Assembly (NCBI RefSeq): GCF_965276875.1
Contig: NZ_OZ255701.1
Location: 1,922,001-1,986,000, forward strand
Direction of reading: 5' to 3'
DNA: 64,000 nucleotides
DNA from: Lichenicoccus sp965276875
GTDB taxonomy: Bacteria > Pseudomonadota > Alphaproteobacteria > Acetobacterales > Acetobacteraceae
The position numbers and the translations under genes were made by a program. The notes beneath the pieces are model-generated. The model was not told the origin of the DNA. It did not search any database and saw only the letters and a program-made list of their open reading frames with translations. Numbering within the stretch: position 1 is the first letter of the stretch; each line of letters opens with the position of its first letter. Positions 17,001-25,385 of the stretch are shown here, one piece after another.

Positions 17001-18578
17001 ATGACAATGCTGTCGACGCATGTTCGACATGCCGGCGGCATGATGCATGGACGCCATGCCGGCGGCATGGCGGCAGCACTGCTTCTGGGGTTGCTGGTCC
17101 TGGTCGGGTCGTCCTGGTCACGTGGCACCGAATATGACGAGGATTACAGCGTTTTCATCGCCGCCGGAACACCGCGGCCGGTTTGGCCGAGTGGTGTATT
17201 CACTCCCCGCGAAGTCCGCCATTTCTACGCGGGACACAGCACGGCGCTCTCCATCGCCCGCGACCTGCGAAACACCGACGTGCATCCGCCACTCTATTTC
17301 TGGTGTGAAGCGGCTTGGCGCGGTGTGATCGGCACCGGACTGTTTCGGACCCGGCTGCTGTCGGTGCTGTTCAGCCTGACGGCACTCGGCGGCATCGCAG
17401 CCCTCGCAGCCAGGGTCGCGGCCCCGCCGGTCGCCGCCATCCTGCTGGCCGTGGGCTGCTACGGCTTTACCTATACCGGCTCGATCGCGCGCGGCTTCGC
17501 GCTGGCGCAGTTGCTGATGATCTGGGGCGCCGTGCTCATCCTGCTCGCCGCACAGACGCGCCAGGCGGCGCGCGGCGCCTGGATCGCGCTCGCCGGCGGC
17601 CTGCTGCTCGGACTGGCCAGCTTTACCAACTACCTCGCGGCCTTCGGCGGCGCCGGCGCCCTGCTCTGGCTGCTGCTGACCCGCTTTCGGCAATGGCCAC
17701 GCTGGGTCGCGGCGGGCCTCGGCTTCGCCGCCATCCTGCCCGCGGACCTGTACTTCTTCCTCGCGCAGCGCGGCAGCCGCGTCGGCCAGTTCCCGCCGTT
17801 CCGGCTGCTGCCGAGCCTGGTGCGCCTCGGCAAGTACGGCGCCGCCAACGTCTTCGGCGGTCTGCCTCTCTATGTCGGTCCCCTCGCCGGACAGCTGATC
17901 GGCGCCGTGCTGGTGCTGCTGCTGGCCGGCCTGGTGGTGCTGGTAGCCATACGCTGGCGGCGCATCGCCACCCAGGACGGACGCTGGCTGCTGCTGTTGA
18001 GCCTGCTGGCAACACCGGTCGGGCTGCTGGCCCTCGGCTTCGTTTTCAACAACACGCCGATCGAGCTGCGCTACCTCGCCTTTACACTGCCGTTCCTGGT
18101 GGTGCTGCTCGCCGTGACTTTTGCCAGCCTGCGCCCGCCTGTCGGCACCGCCCTGCTGGCCGCTATGCTGTGCATACAGCTGGTCTCGATCGCCGGGATG
18201 ATGACCATGCCGCAGACGATGCAGCCGCAGGCGCAGGCGGCGCAGGCGGCGCGCAGGCTGGCGACCGGCCGAAACACCCTGGTGCTGGTGCCCTACGGCA
18301 ATGACGGCGTCGGCGTGCTGGGCGCCTTTGTCAACGAATCCCCCGACAACCTGCACATCCTGGCCATCCATCCCGGCACACCGCCCGCCGCGATCCGCGC
18401 CGCCGCCGCCTCTGCCGCGCGGGTGGTGCTGGTGCTGCTCGGCCTCGACGAGGACAGCAGGGCCGTGCTGGGGCCGATGCAGAGCGCGTTCGAACAGGCG
18501 CCGTGCTACACGCGCGCCGGCACCGGCTTCGACGTGATCGCCTTTGACCGCGATCCGTCATGCCAGCGTCCCGGCTGA
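17001..18578 (+). CDS. GT-C-like multi-pass membrane glycosyltransferase
   Basis: 525 residues with about ten hydrophobic segments. The first periplasmic loop carries an acidic pair in RGTEYDEDYSVF near residue 45 and a NTDVHPPLYFW motif near residue 93, the layout of ArnT/PMT-type (GT39) enzymes that use polyprenyl-phospho-sugars. The start is uncertain: the ATG at 17001 is followed by Mets at 17007, 17040, 17043 and 17067. Between them a 15-base sequence is duplicated, giving HAGGM twice. The 3' end overlaps the GT2 gene by 19 bases. The GT2 product may make the lipid-linked sugar that this enzyme consumes. Confidence 0.78.
   Translation: MTMLSTHVRHAGGMMHGRHAGGMAAALLLGLLVLVGSSWSRGTEYDEDYSVFIAAGTPRPVWPSGVFTPREVRHFYAGHSTALSIARDLRNTDVHPPLYFWCEAAWRGVIGTGLFRTRLLSVLFSLTALGGIAALAARVAAPPVAAILLAVGCYGFTYTGSIARGFALAQLLMIWGAVLILLAAQTRQAARGAWIALAGGLLLGLASFTNYLAAFGGAGALLWLLLTRFRQWPRWVAAGLGFAAILPADLYFFLAQRGSRVGQFPPFRLLPSLVRLGKYGAANVFGGLPLYVGPLAGQLIGAVLVLLLAGLVVLVAIRWRRIATQDGRWLLLLSLLATPVGLLALGFVFNNTPIELRYLAFTLPFLVVLLAVTFASLRPPVGTALLAAMLCIQLVSIAGMMTMPQTMQPQAQAAQAARRLATGRNTLVLVPYGNDGVGVLGAFVNESPDNLHILAIHPGTPPAAIRAAAASAARVVLVLLGLDEDSRAVLGPMQSAFEQAPCYTRAGTGFDVIAFDRDPSCQRPG
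17028..17069. repeat. Direct duplication inside the GT-C N-terminus
   Basis: CATGCCGGCGGCATG occurs at 17028-17042 and again at 17055-17069, a spacing of 27 bases (nine codons). Each copy is itself a near-palindrome. In protein terms it yields HAGGM twice and supplies several alternative start codons, so it affects where translation begins. Confidence 0.85.
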
Positions 18579-19561
18579 CGGCGATGCGGTCCGGCTCACC
18601 CGGTCCGGTATTTTCGGTGGTCGTGCCCTGTTACAACGAGGCGCTCGGACTGGAGGAGTTTCACCGTCGGCTGAGCGTCGTGATGCAGGGGATCGGCCGC
18701 AGCTGGGAGGTGGTCTACGTCAATGACGGCAGCGCCGACGAGACGCTGGCCTGCATGGTCGCGTTGCGCGCGCGTGACCCGCATGTTGCCCTGCTCAATC
18801 TGTCGCGCAATTTCGGCAAGGAGATCGCGCTCACCGCCGGCCTCGACCACGCCACGGGCCAGGCAATCGTGGTGATCGACGCCGATCTGCAGGATCCGCC
18901 CGAGGTGATCCCCCGCCTGGTCGAGGTCTGGGATCAGGGCATCGACATGGTCTATGCGCAGCGACGCGAGCGCGAGGGCGAAACCTGGGTCAAGAAGACG
19001 ACCGCGACCCTGTTCTACCGGCTCATGCAGCAGCTCGGCGGGGTGCGCCTGCCGCGCAACACCGGCGACTTCCGCCTGCTCAGCCGGCGGGCGCTGGACG
19101 CCTTGCTGCAATTGCGCGAGACGCACAGGTTCATGAAGGGAATGTTCGCCTGGGTTGGGTTTCCGAGCCAGGCGGTGCTCTATGATCGCGCGCCACGCCA
19201 TGCCGGCAGCAGCAGCTGGAACTATTGGCGACTGTGGAACCTGGCCTTGGAAGGCATCACCGGGTTCACCCTGATGCCGCTCAAGATCGCCACCTATCTG
19301 GGCCTTGCGGTGGCCGTGTTCGCCATCGTATTCGGCGGTCAGTTGATCATCCGGACGTTGCTGTTCGGCAACCAGGTTCCCGGCTATCCAAGCCTGATGG
19401 CGGTGATCCTGTTCCTGGGCGGCGTGCAGCTCATGACGCTTGGTGTGATCGGCGAATATCTGGGCCGGGTCTTTAACGAGACCAAACAGCGCCCGCTCTA
19501 TCTGATCGAGCGCGCGGCGCCGAGCGCGATCTCGGTCACGCCACGCGAGGATTTGGCCTGA
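18560..19561 (+). CDS. GT2 polyprenyl-phosphate glycosyltransferase (GtrB/DPM1-like)
   Basis: 333 residues. The GT-A domain begins VFSVVVPCYNEALGLEE near residue 17, with the nucleotide-binding VNDGSADET and the metal-binding DADLQDPPEV near residue 110. Two membrane helices near the C-terminus (residues 240-300) anchor it. This layout is typical of GtrB, ArnC and CsbB, which transfer a sugar from a nucleotide donor to undecaprenyl phosphate on the cytoplasmic face. It overlaps the upstream GT-C gene by 19 bases, which fits a donor-maker/user pair. The sugar is not known. Confidence 0.9.
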   Translation: MPASRLTAMRSGSPGPVFSVVVPCYNEALGLEEFHRRLSVVMQGIGRSWEVVYVNDGSADETLACMVALRARDPHVALLNLSRNFGKEIALTAGLDHATGQAIVVIDADLQDPPEVIPRLVEVWDQGIDMVYAQRREREGETWVKKTTATLFYRLMQQLGGVRLPRNTGDFRLLSRRALDALLQLRETHRFMKGMFAWVGFPSQAVLYDRAPRHAGSSSWNYWRLWNLALEGITGFTLMPLKIATYLGLAVAVFAIVFGGQLIIRTLLFGNQVPGYPSLMAVILFLGGVQLMTLGVIGEYLGRVFNETKQRPLYLIERAAPSAISVTPREDLA

Positions 19562-19576
19562 CGCCGAAGGGCCCGT

Positions 19577-20986
19577 TCAAATCCCGAACCGCAGATGCAG
19601 CAGAACGCTATGCTCCCCGAACGAGTTCGGAACGTTCCCGCCGAACTGGCGGGCGAATAGAGGATCGACGAAGCCGCTGGAACTTGTGTGCTCGGTAAAC
19701 TGATAGCTCAGCGCGAGCTGGATGTGCCGGTTGACGAGGTAGGTGACGCCGGCGCCGCCGCCGTAGTTCTGCTGTTGCAGATTTGAGTTCTGATAGCTCG
19801 CGTTGCTGAACAGCGCGTTCGCCTCCAACAGGATGTTGCGGTACAGCTCGTGATCCACGGTCAGGCTAAGATTGTCGAACGTGTAACCGGTGACCGTATC
19901 GGTGGTCGCATCCTCAATGGTACGCGCATAGGCGGCGGTAACCGTGGTCAGGCCGGTCGGATTCCAGATCACGTCGAATTCGCCGATCGGCGCGCCCTGG
20001 TTGGGTGTTCCGTGGCCTTCGAAGAACCGCTGCTGGTAGCCGCCGAGTGCGCGAATGGTCGTGGCACCGCTGACCTGATAATCGAGTCCGGCGAGCACGG
20101 TGGCGCCGGTCGAGCCGACCACCCCGATGTTCGCCTGGTTGCCGTGGGTGTAGCTGTCATAATTGCCGTTCACGACGATGACGGCGTCGCGTTGCGGCTC
20201 GAATTCGTAGCGGATGACGGCACCGCCCTGGAGCACGTTGCTGTCGCGCTGGGTTTGATCGAACGCGTTCGCGGCGCCGATGGGAACGTTGCTGAAATCG
20301 CCCCTGGCGAAGCGGAGAAGCTGATAATCGACATTGGGCTGCACGGTAAAGCGGCCAAACTCGGTGTTGTAACTCGCCCTGAAATCGGTATCGCTAAAGT
20401 TCAACGGCTTGTTGAGCTGGATGATCGCCGAGCCATTGGTGCCGATATCGTAGGGCAGTTCGTTGGCGTTCTGGTAGCTGACGGAGGCATAGCCCACGTC
20501 ACGGCCAAAATTGTAGCTGCCGCCCAGGGAGGCGTTGTAGTCGGTGTGGCTGAGCCGCGCCACGTCCCAGTATTCGACATTATTGACACCAGCGGTGACG
20601 CCGAGGCTGTATCGGGACGCGTCGGTGTTGACCGAGATGCCGCCGCCGCTCGAAAGCTGGGAGCTTCCCTTGCCGTTGATCGCGCCGCCGACCACGTTGC
20701 TGTCATAGCCGAATGCCTCATCGATATTGGGGCGGATGGTAAAGGCACCCTCGCGGATGACGGGTGTGTCGTACTGCGGACGTTCGCGGGTCAGCACCGT
20801 GACACCAGGCTCGTTCGCGGTGCCGGGGACACCTTGCGGGAAGTAGTTGTTGAGTGGCAGGCCGGGCCCGAAATAGGTGCTCAAAGGCGTGACCGCGGCG
20901 GCAGGCCCGGGCAGGAGACAGAGGCTCGAGAGCGCTCCGGACAGCGCAGCGGCGCCCCGGACCCGCCGGGTTGCGTGCTTTGGCAT
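19577..20986 (-). CDS. Outer-membrane beta-barrel protein
   Basis: 469 residues. Residues 1-35 form a signal peptide (RRVRGAAALSGALSSLCLLP, cleavage after AAA). A short N-terminal stretch with repeated PLSTYFGPG/PLNNYFPQG-like turns leads to a barrel domain from about residue 80 (TIRPNIDEAFGYDSNV). The barrel consists of alternating hydrophobic strands and polar turns and ends LLHLRFGI. The ATG at 20986 has GGGGAAA about nine bases upstream; earlier in-frame starts are not preceded by a signal peptide. Many alphaproteobacterial polysaccharide clusters encode a barrel of this kind. A role in export or attachment of the polymer is inferred from position. It is not a Wza-type lipoprotein. Confidence 0.8.
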   Translation of the reverse strand: MPKHATRRVRGAAALSGALSSLCLLPGPAAAVTPLSTYFGPGLPLNNYFPQGVPGTANEPGVTVLTRERPQYDTPVIREGAFTIRPNIDEAFGYDSNVVGGAINGKGSSQLSSGGGISVNTDASRYSLGVTAGVNNVEYWDVARLSHTDYNASLGGSYNFGRDVGYASVSYQNANELPYDIGTNGSAIIQLNKPLNFSDTDFRASYNTEFGRFTVQPNVDYQLLRFARGDFSNVPIGAANAFDQTQRDSNVLQGGAVIRYEFEPQRDAVIVVNGNYDSYTHGNQANIGVVGSTGATVLAGLDYQVSGATTIRALGGYQQRFFEGHGTPNQGAPIGEFDVIWNPTGLTTVTAAYARTIEDATTDTVTGYTFDNLSLTVDHELYRNILLEANALFSNASYQNSNLQQQNYGGGAGVTYLVNRHIQLALSYQFTEHTSSSGFVDPLFARQFGGNVPNSFGEHSVLLHLRFGI

Positions 20987-21167
20987 AGACGGTTTCCCCA
21001 GCTCCACGATAGACTCAGGTAACAAATTCCACTCAGGTTGCATAGCGACGTGCGCCCCGGGGCAAGCGCGAGCCGCAGCCTGCGCGTCATCCATGCCACA
21101 GGCTGTTTGTGACCGTGGCCGATTCGTGAGAAGCTGCACGCTGGTTTTCCGGGAAGACGCAAACCGC
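20987..21167. other. Divergent intergenic region with ACTCAGGT direct repeat
   Basis: The 181 bases between the barrel gene and the GT2 gene contain ACTCAGGT twice, 18 bases apart, near 21012 and 21030. Such spacing could mark a regulator site on one helix face, but no known motif is recognised. No promoter boxes can be assigned with confidence. Confidence 0.3.
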
Positions 21168-22151
21168 ATGCGGGTCGCCGTACTCATCCCTTGTTATAAC
21201 GAAGCGGTCACGATCGCCAAGGTCATCGCCGATTTCCGCGCTGCACTGCCGCAGGCGACGATCTACGTCTATGATAACAATTCGCGCGACCAGACCTGCG
21301 CCGTGGCCGCCGCCGCCGGCGCGGTGGTGCGGCGCGAGCGCCTGCAGGGCAAGGGCTACGTGGTGCGCCGGATGTTTGCCGACATTGAGGCGGATGCCTA
21401 TGTGCTGGTCGACGGTGACGATACCTATGAGGCCACTGATGCCACCGGAATGGTCGGAATGCTGGCGGACGAGCAGCTCGACATGGTCACCGGCACCCGT
21501 GTCACCGAAATCAAGGCGGCCTATCGGCCCGGTCACCGCTTCGGCAACGTCATGTTGACCGGGCTGGTCAGGCAGGTGTTCGGCCGCGGCATCAGCGACA
21601 TGCTCTCCGGCTACCGGGTGTTTTCACGCCGCTTCGTCAAGACCTTCCCGGCGCTCGCCTCCGGCTTTGAGACCGAGACCGAGTTCACCGTGCACGCGCT
21701 GGAGCTCGGCATGCCGGTCGGCGAGGTGCGCACCGCCTATCGCGACCGGCCGGAGGGTTCCGCCTCCAAGCTGCGCACCTATACCGACGGCATACGAATC
21801 CTGCGCACGATCGTCACCCTGGTGAAGGAGGAGCGGCCGCTGCAGTTCTTCTCCTTCATCGGCCTGCTGCTGCTGCTTGGCGGGCTGCTGCTCGGCGTCC
21901 CAGTCGTGTTGGAGTTCCTCAACACCCGCCTGGTGCCGCGCCTGCCGTCGGCGGTGCTGGCCACCGGTCTGATGTTGCTGTCATTCCTGTCCTTCGCCTG
22001 CGGCCTGATCCTGGATTCCGTGGCACGCGGGCGTAAGGAGGCCAAGCGTCTGAGTTACCTCGCGGTTCCGGCGCCAACGGCGCGGACCGATCCGCAGGCC
22101 GGCGCGTGGCCAGGCAAGCTCACCCGTGAACTGCCTGCTCAGGCAGGGTAA
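21168..22151 (+). CDS. GT2-family glycosyltransferase with C-terminal membrane helices
   Basis: 327 residues. The GT-A domain starts VAVLIPCYNEAVTIAKVI, with DNNSRDQT near residue 38 and the metal site VLVDGDDTYEA near residue 82. Two hydrophobic helices lie near residues 225-250 and 260-285. The SDMLSGYRVFSRRF block near residue 145 is common in dolichyl/polyprenyl-phosphate mannosyltransferase-like enzymes. The ATG at 21168 opens the domain directly; the longer upstream frame is antisense to the barrel gene. It lies 29 bases before a GT-C gene, so it too may supply a lipid-linked sugar to the membrane enzyme that follows. Confidence 0.88.
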   Translation: MRVAVLIPCYNEAVTIAKVIADFRAALPQATIYVYDNNSRDQTCAVAAAAGAVVRRERLQGKGYVVRRMFADIEADAYVLVDGDDTYEATDATGMVGMLADEQLDMVTGTRVTEIKAAYRPGHRFGNVMLTGLVRQVFGRGISDMLSGYRVFSRRFVKTFPALASGFETETEFTVHALELGMPVGEVRTAYRDRPEGSASKLRTYTDGIRILRTIVTLVKEERPLQFFSFIGLLLLLGGLLLGVPVVLEFLNTRLVPRLPSAVLATGLMLLSFLSFACGLILDSVARGRKEAKRLSYLAVPAPTARTDPQAGAWPGKLTRELPAQAG

Positions 22152-22180
22152 GCAAAGCGCCGTTGCCACGAAAGCCTGCG

Positions 22181-23632
22181 ATGACCGGAATACCCCAATG
22201 GCTTGAGGGGGAGCATAACCGGCAACGACTCGTCCTCATCGGATGCCTGGCGGCCTGGCTGGTGATGGCGCTCTACACGCTGCCGCATCTGTTCGGGCCG
22301 CCGAAAATGATGGGTGATTCGAGCGAATATCTCTCGCTCGCCGCCAACCGACCCCCGCTCTATGGCTGGGTTGTATTGTCCATCGAATACATCTTCGGCG
22401 GCATTCGCTTCCTGCCGCTGTTCCAGTTCTGCCTCATCTCGTCGGCCCTGGTCTGGTTTGCCGTCGAATTCGGCCTGTTGCTCGGCAGTGTTCTCGCAGG
22501 CCCACTGGTGATCGGCTTGAGCCTGCTCAACCCGGGCCTGCACGACACGGCCGCCTATATTGAGAGCGAGCCGGTCGATTTCTTCTGCGTGTTCTGCGGC
22601 TTCGCCCTGCTCTGCCGTTTCGCCCGCCGGGGCCGGCCAGCGAGCCTGGTCGTCGCCTCCTTCGTCTTCGCGCTGTCCGCCGCGACACGCACGACGGGTG
22701 CGGCGTTCATGCTGCTGCCGCTGGCGCTGCTCGCATGCGACCGGCGCATCGGCCCTCGCCCGGCCGTTCTCTGGGGCGGCCTGTCCGCCTGCGTCATGGT
22801 GCTCGTCCTGCTGGTCGCGATGGCCGGCAACTGGCTTCGCAACGACCGCTTCGAGATCGGCTCCTATGCCGGCGTCTCGCTGATCGGTAAGGCGCTGCTC
22901 GTGGCACAACCCGGCGACATCGCGGCACTGCCAAAGGCGGCCGCCCCCGCAGTGGCCGCAACCCTGTCGCAGTCGGCCTGGGAGCGGCATGTCGTCGCCC
23001 ACGCGCCCGACCTCGCATCAGCCATGCGTGCCCAGATGCAGGCCGCCCAGGACATACGGTTTCCGGTGTTCGCCGAGGCGACGGACAGGACCTGGCCGGC
23101 CTTGCGTGCCGCGGACGCGCGCGACCGCTCGCACATGCTGATGCCGCTGGCACTCAGCATCATCAAGCGTCACCCGGTGGCCTACGCGAAAATCTGGCTG
23201 CGCGACTGGGGCGAGCTTTTGCTCTACCCGAACTACTGGCCTTCCTGGGCCACCGCCGAGGCAGCCCCTTATGACGCGTTTCCCGGTTGTGCTGCGGCCA
23301 AGCATGATTGCTACGCGCTGGACCACTACAACCTGTTCCCGCCGATCTACGCCATCGTCATCGGTGCGTCGGTGGCGGGGGCGGCCGCGGGGATCTTCGT
23401 CCTGCTGCGCTGCGCCGTGCCGGTCCTGCGACGGCGCGCCGGCCCGCAGGCCGTGCTGTTCTTCTGGTTTGCCCTGGTCCTGCATGCCAGCCTGGCGGTG
23501 TATGCCGCGTTCGAGGCAGGCTTCGTTCGCTATACAGAGTTGCTGTACCCGATGGAAGTGACGCTCTTGCTCTGGCTTGCCTTGCGTCGCCCGACCGGCA
23601 AGAGCCTAACCGCGCTGACGCAACGAAGTTGA
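22181..23632 (+). CDS. Multi-pass membrane protein, GT-C-like
   Basis: 483 residues with about ten hydrophobic segments. The first large loop has MMGDSSEYLSLA near residue 46, an acidic motif in the place where GT-C enzymes bind metal and lipid-linked donor, followed by TAAYIESEPVDFF near residue 125. A large periplasmic stretch lies around residues 245-380. It resembles PMT/ArnT-type transferases but is divergent. An upstream TTG at 22163 would add six residues; the ATG is preferred. It is part of the plus-strand run GT2, GT-C, GT-C. Confidence 0.7.
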   Translation: MTGIPQWLEGEHNRQRLVLIGCLAAWLVMALYTLPHLFGPPKMMGDSSEYLSLAANRPPLYGWVVLSIEYIFGGIRFLPLFQFCLISSALVWFAVEFGLLLGSVLAGPLVIGLSLLNPGLHDTAAYIESEPVDFFCVFCGFALLCRFARRGRPASLVVASFVFALSAATRTTGAAFMLLPLALLACDRRIGPRPAVLWGGLSACVMVLVLLVAMAGNWLRNDRFEIGSYAGVSLIGKALLVAQPGDIAALPKAAAPAVAATLSQSAWERHVVAHAPDLASAMRAQMQAAQDIRFPVFAEATDRTWPALRAADARDRSHMLMPLALSIIKRHPVAYAKIWLRDWGELLLYPNYWPSWATAEAAPYDAFPGCAAAKHDCYALDHYNLFPPIYAIVIGASVAGAAAGIFVLLRCAVPVLRRRAGPQAVLFFWFALVLHASLAVYAAFEAGFVRYTELLYPMEVTLLLWLALRRPTGKSLTALTQRS

Positions 23633-23707
23633 TTTGACAAGCGATGCAACCCGGATCTTTGTCTCGGCCTGCGCGAGGCTGGCGCGATAAAGAGACAAGG
23701 GTGACGT

Positions 23708-25372
23708 ATGGCAGTGGTTGGTGCGATCCTGCTGCTCTGGGGCGTGGCGGAAGGCGCGGTCTATCTGCTGCGTCTCGGCCTCGTATTCGAGACCATCATC
23801 CGGCTGCTGTTCATTGCCGGTACCGCCTGGCTAGTCCTGCGCCAGGCCCGAGAGCAGGCAGGCCGGCGGCAATTGGCCGGGTTTCCGCCGGGTCGCGGAC
23901 CGGGTCTTACGGGTGTTTTGGCAGGCGTGACGCCCACGGCGATCATCGCGTTCGCCTTCCTGGTGAGCCTGGCGCTGGCACTTCTGACGTTTTCCGCCCA
24001 CGCCATCACCGCGGACGAGTTCGGCTACCGCTATCTCGCGGAGACGCTGCTGCGCAATCGCCTGTGGAATGCCCCCACGCCAAGCCAGCTGCACAACGTC
24101 ATGCTGACCCTCTATATCCCGGACAAGGCCGGCAAGCGTCTGTCGCAATATCCGCCCGCATGGCCGCTGGCCCTGGCGCCATTCATCGCGGCGCACCTGT
24201 CCTGGCTGGCGAACCCGGTGATCGCCTTGCTGGGCGGCGGCTTCATGCTGGGTGCGATGCGCGAGGCCGGTGTCGGCAGGGCCGGTCAGCTGGCGGCGCT
24301 GGTCCTGGCCATGCTGGCGCCGTTCGCCCTGTTCAACAATGCCAGCCTGTTCAATCACACGTTGGCCGCCACCCTGATCATGGCGGTGGTCTGGCTCGAC
24401 CTGAGGGATGCGCGGCACCCCTCGATCTGGAACCGTGTGGGGATCGGGTTCGCCTTCTCGGTGCTGCTGTCGACGCGTTACGAGGCGTTCGCCATCGCAT
24501 TTGTGCTGTTCGCCGCCGACCATCTGATCCGCCGTCGCGTGCGCTTCCTGACCTGGGCGATGCCGGCCGCGGCTGGAGCCCTGCCCGGCGTGGTGCTGCT
24601 CGCGCTCTATAATTGGAGCATCACCGGCAGCCCGTTGACCACGACATTGAGCTGGGGCTTTCCCAACCTCAGCTTCGGCCTGCACGCGCACGGCATGGAC
24701 GGCACGCATTCGCCAGCACTGGCGGCTGCCTACACCTTTCGCTGGGGGCTCGGCTGGGGTGATTTTGCCTCTGTCGCCATGCTGCCGCTGTATGTGGCGG
24801 CGGTTTGGCGGCGTGCCCGCCGGGGTCAGTTGCGCTGGTTCGACCTGATGCTGCCGGCAGTGGTCGTGTTCTTCGTGTTCTACCCTGACTATGGCGGCTT
24901 CCAGTATGGTCCGCGCTACTGGTTCATCGCCTATGCGCTGGTGCCGCTGACCATAGCACTCGAGGGTGGCTGGCGGATCGCCGAGACGCGTTTCAATCCG
25001 CTACCGCTGGCCGCGGCGCAGGCCATGGTGTTTGCCGGCTTCACCATCGGCTACTGCGTGTTTGCCCGAATCCAGGCAGAGGCGCGCATGCTGCCGCTCA
25101 CGGTCGCCTTGTCCGCTCCCGGCGAGAGTGCGGTTCTGTTCCCCGTGGAGGGTCAGATGCGCTACATCAAATGGCAGGTGCGGCCGGAACGAATGGACGG
25201 CAAGGATTTCACCCGCAACGGGCCGAACGGCCCGGGCCGCGTGTTGCTTGGCCTCTATCTGGGGCCGGCACGCACGAAACTGCTCTGCACGCAGCTCCCC
25301 CGCCGGACAATCTTTCGTCTGGAAGAGCCGGATAATGCCACGCGGCCGCGGCTGGTGCCGGTATGCGGCTGA
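23708..25372 (+). CDS. Multi-pass membrane glycosyltransferase, ArnT/PMT-like
   Basis: 554 residues. Two N-terminal helices precede a third, after which the loop ITADEFGYRYLAETLL near residue 100 gives the acidic donor-binding motif of GT-C enzymes. LSQYPPAWPLALAPF near residue 145 matches the conserved proline-rich turn of this fold. A soluble C-terminal domain covers roughly residues 470-554. AAGGGTG lies before the ATG. The preceding 75 bases to the upstream gene show no terminator, so this is probably the last gene of the plus-strand operon. It is the third GT-C-like protein of the locus. Confidence 0.78.
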   Translation: MAVVGAILLLWGVAEGAVYLLRLGLVFETIIRLLFIAGTAWLVLRQAREQAGRRQLAGFPPGRGPGLTGVLAGVTPTAIIAFAFLVSLALALLTFSAHAITADEFGYRYLAETLLRNRLWNAPTPSQLHNVMLTLYIPDKAGKRLSQYPPAWPLALAPFIAAHLSWLANPVIALLGGGFMLGAMREAGVGRAGQLAALVLAMLAPFALFNNASLFNHTLAATLIMAVVWLDLRDARHPSIWNRVGIGFAFSVLLSTRYEAFAIAFVLFAADHLIRRRVRFLTWAMPAAAGALPGVVLLALYNWSITGSPLTTTLSWGFPNLSFGLHAHGMDGTHSPALAAAYTFRWGLGWGDFASVAMLPLYVAAVWRRARRGQLRWFDLMLPAVVVFFVFYPDYGGFQYGPRYWFIAYALVPLTIALEGGWRIAETRFNPLPLAAAQAMVFAGFTIGYCVFARIQAEARMLPLTVALSAPGESAVLFPVEGQMRYIKWQVRPERMDGKDFTRNGPNGPGRVLLGLYLGPARTKLLCTQLPRRTIFRLEEPDNATRPRLVPVCG

Positions 25373-25385
25373 CCGGATCCGTCCC

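Noticed and set aside
17118..18371. Gln/His-rich 417-codon frame antisense to the GT-C gene
   Set aside because: No signal peptide, domain or ribosome site; a GC-skew artefact.
23644..24612. 322-codon frame overlapping the third GT-C gene on the same strand
   Set aside because: The other frame gives a continuous membrane protein with a ribosome site; this one is Arg/Gly-rich.
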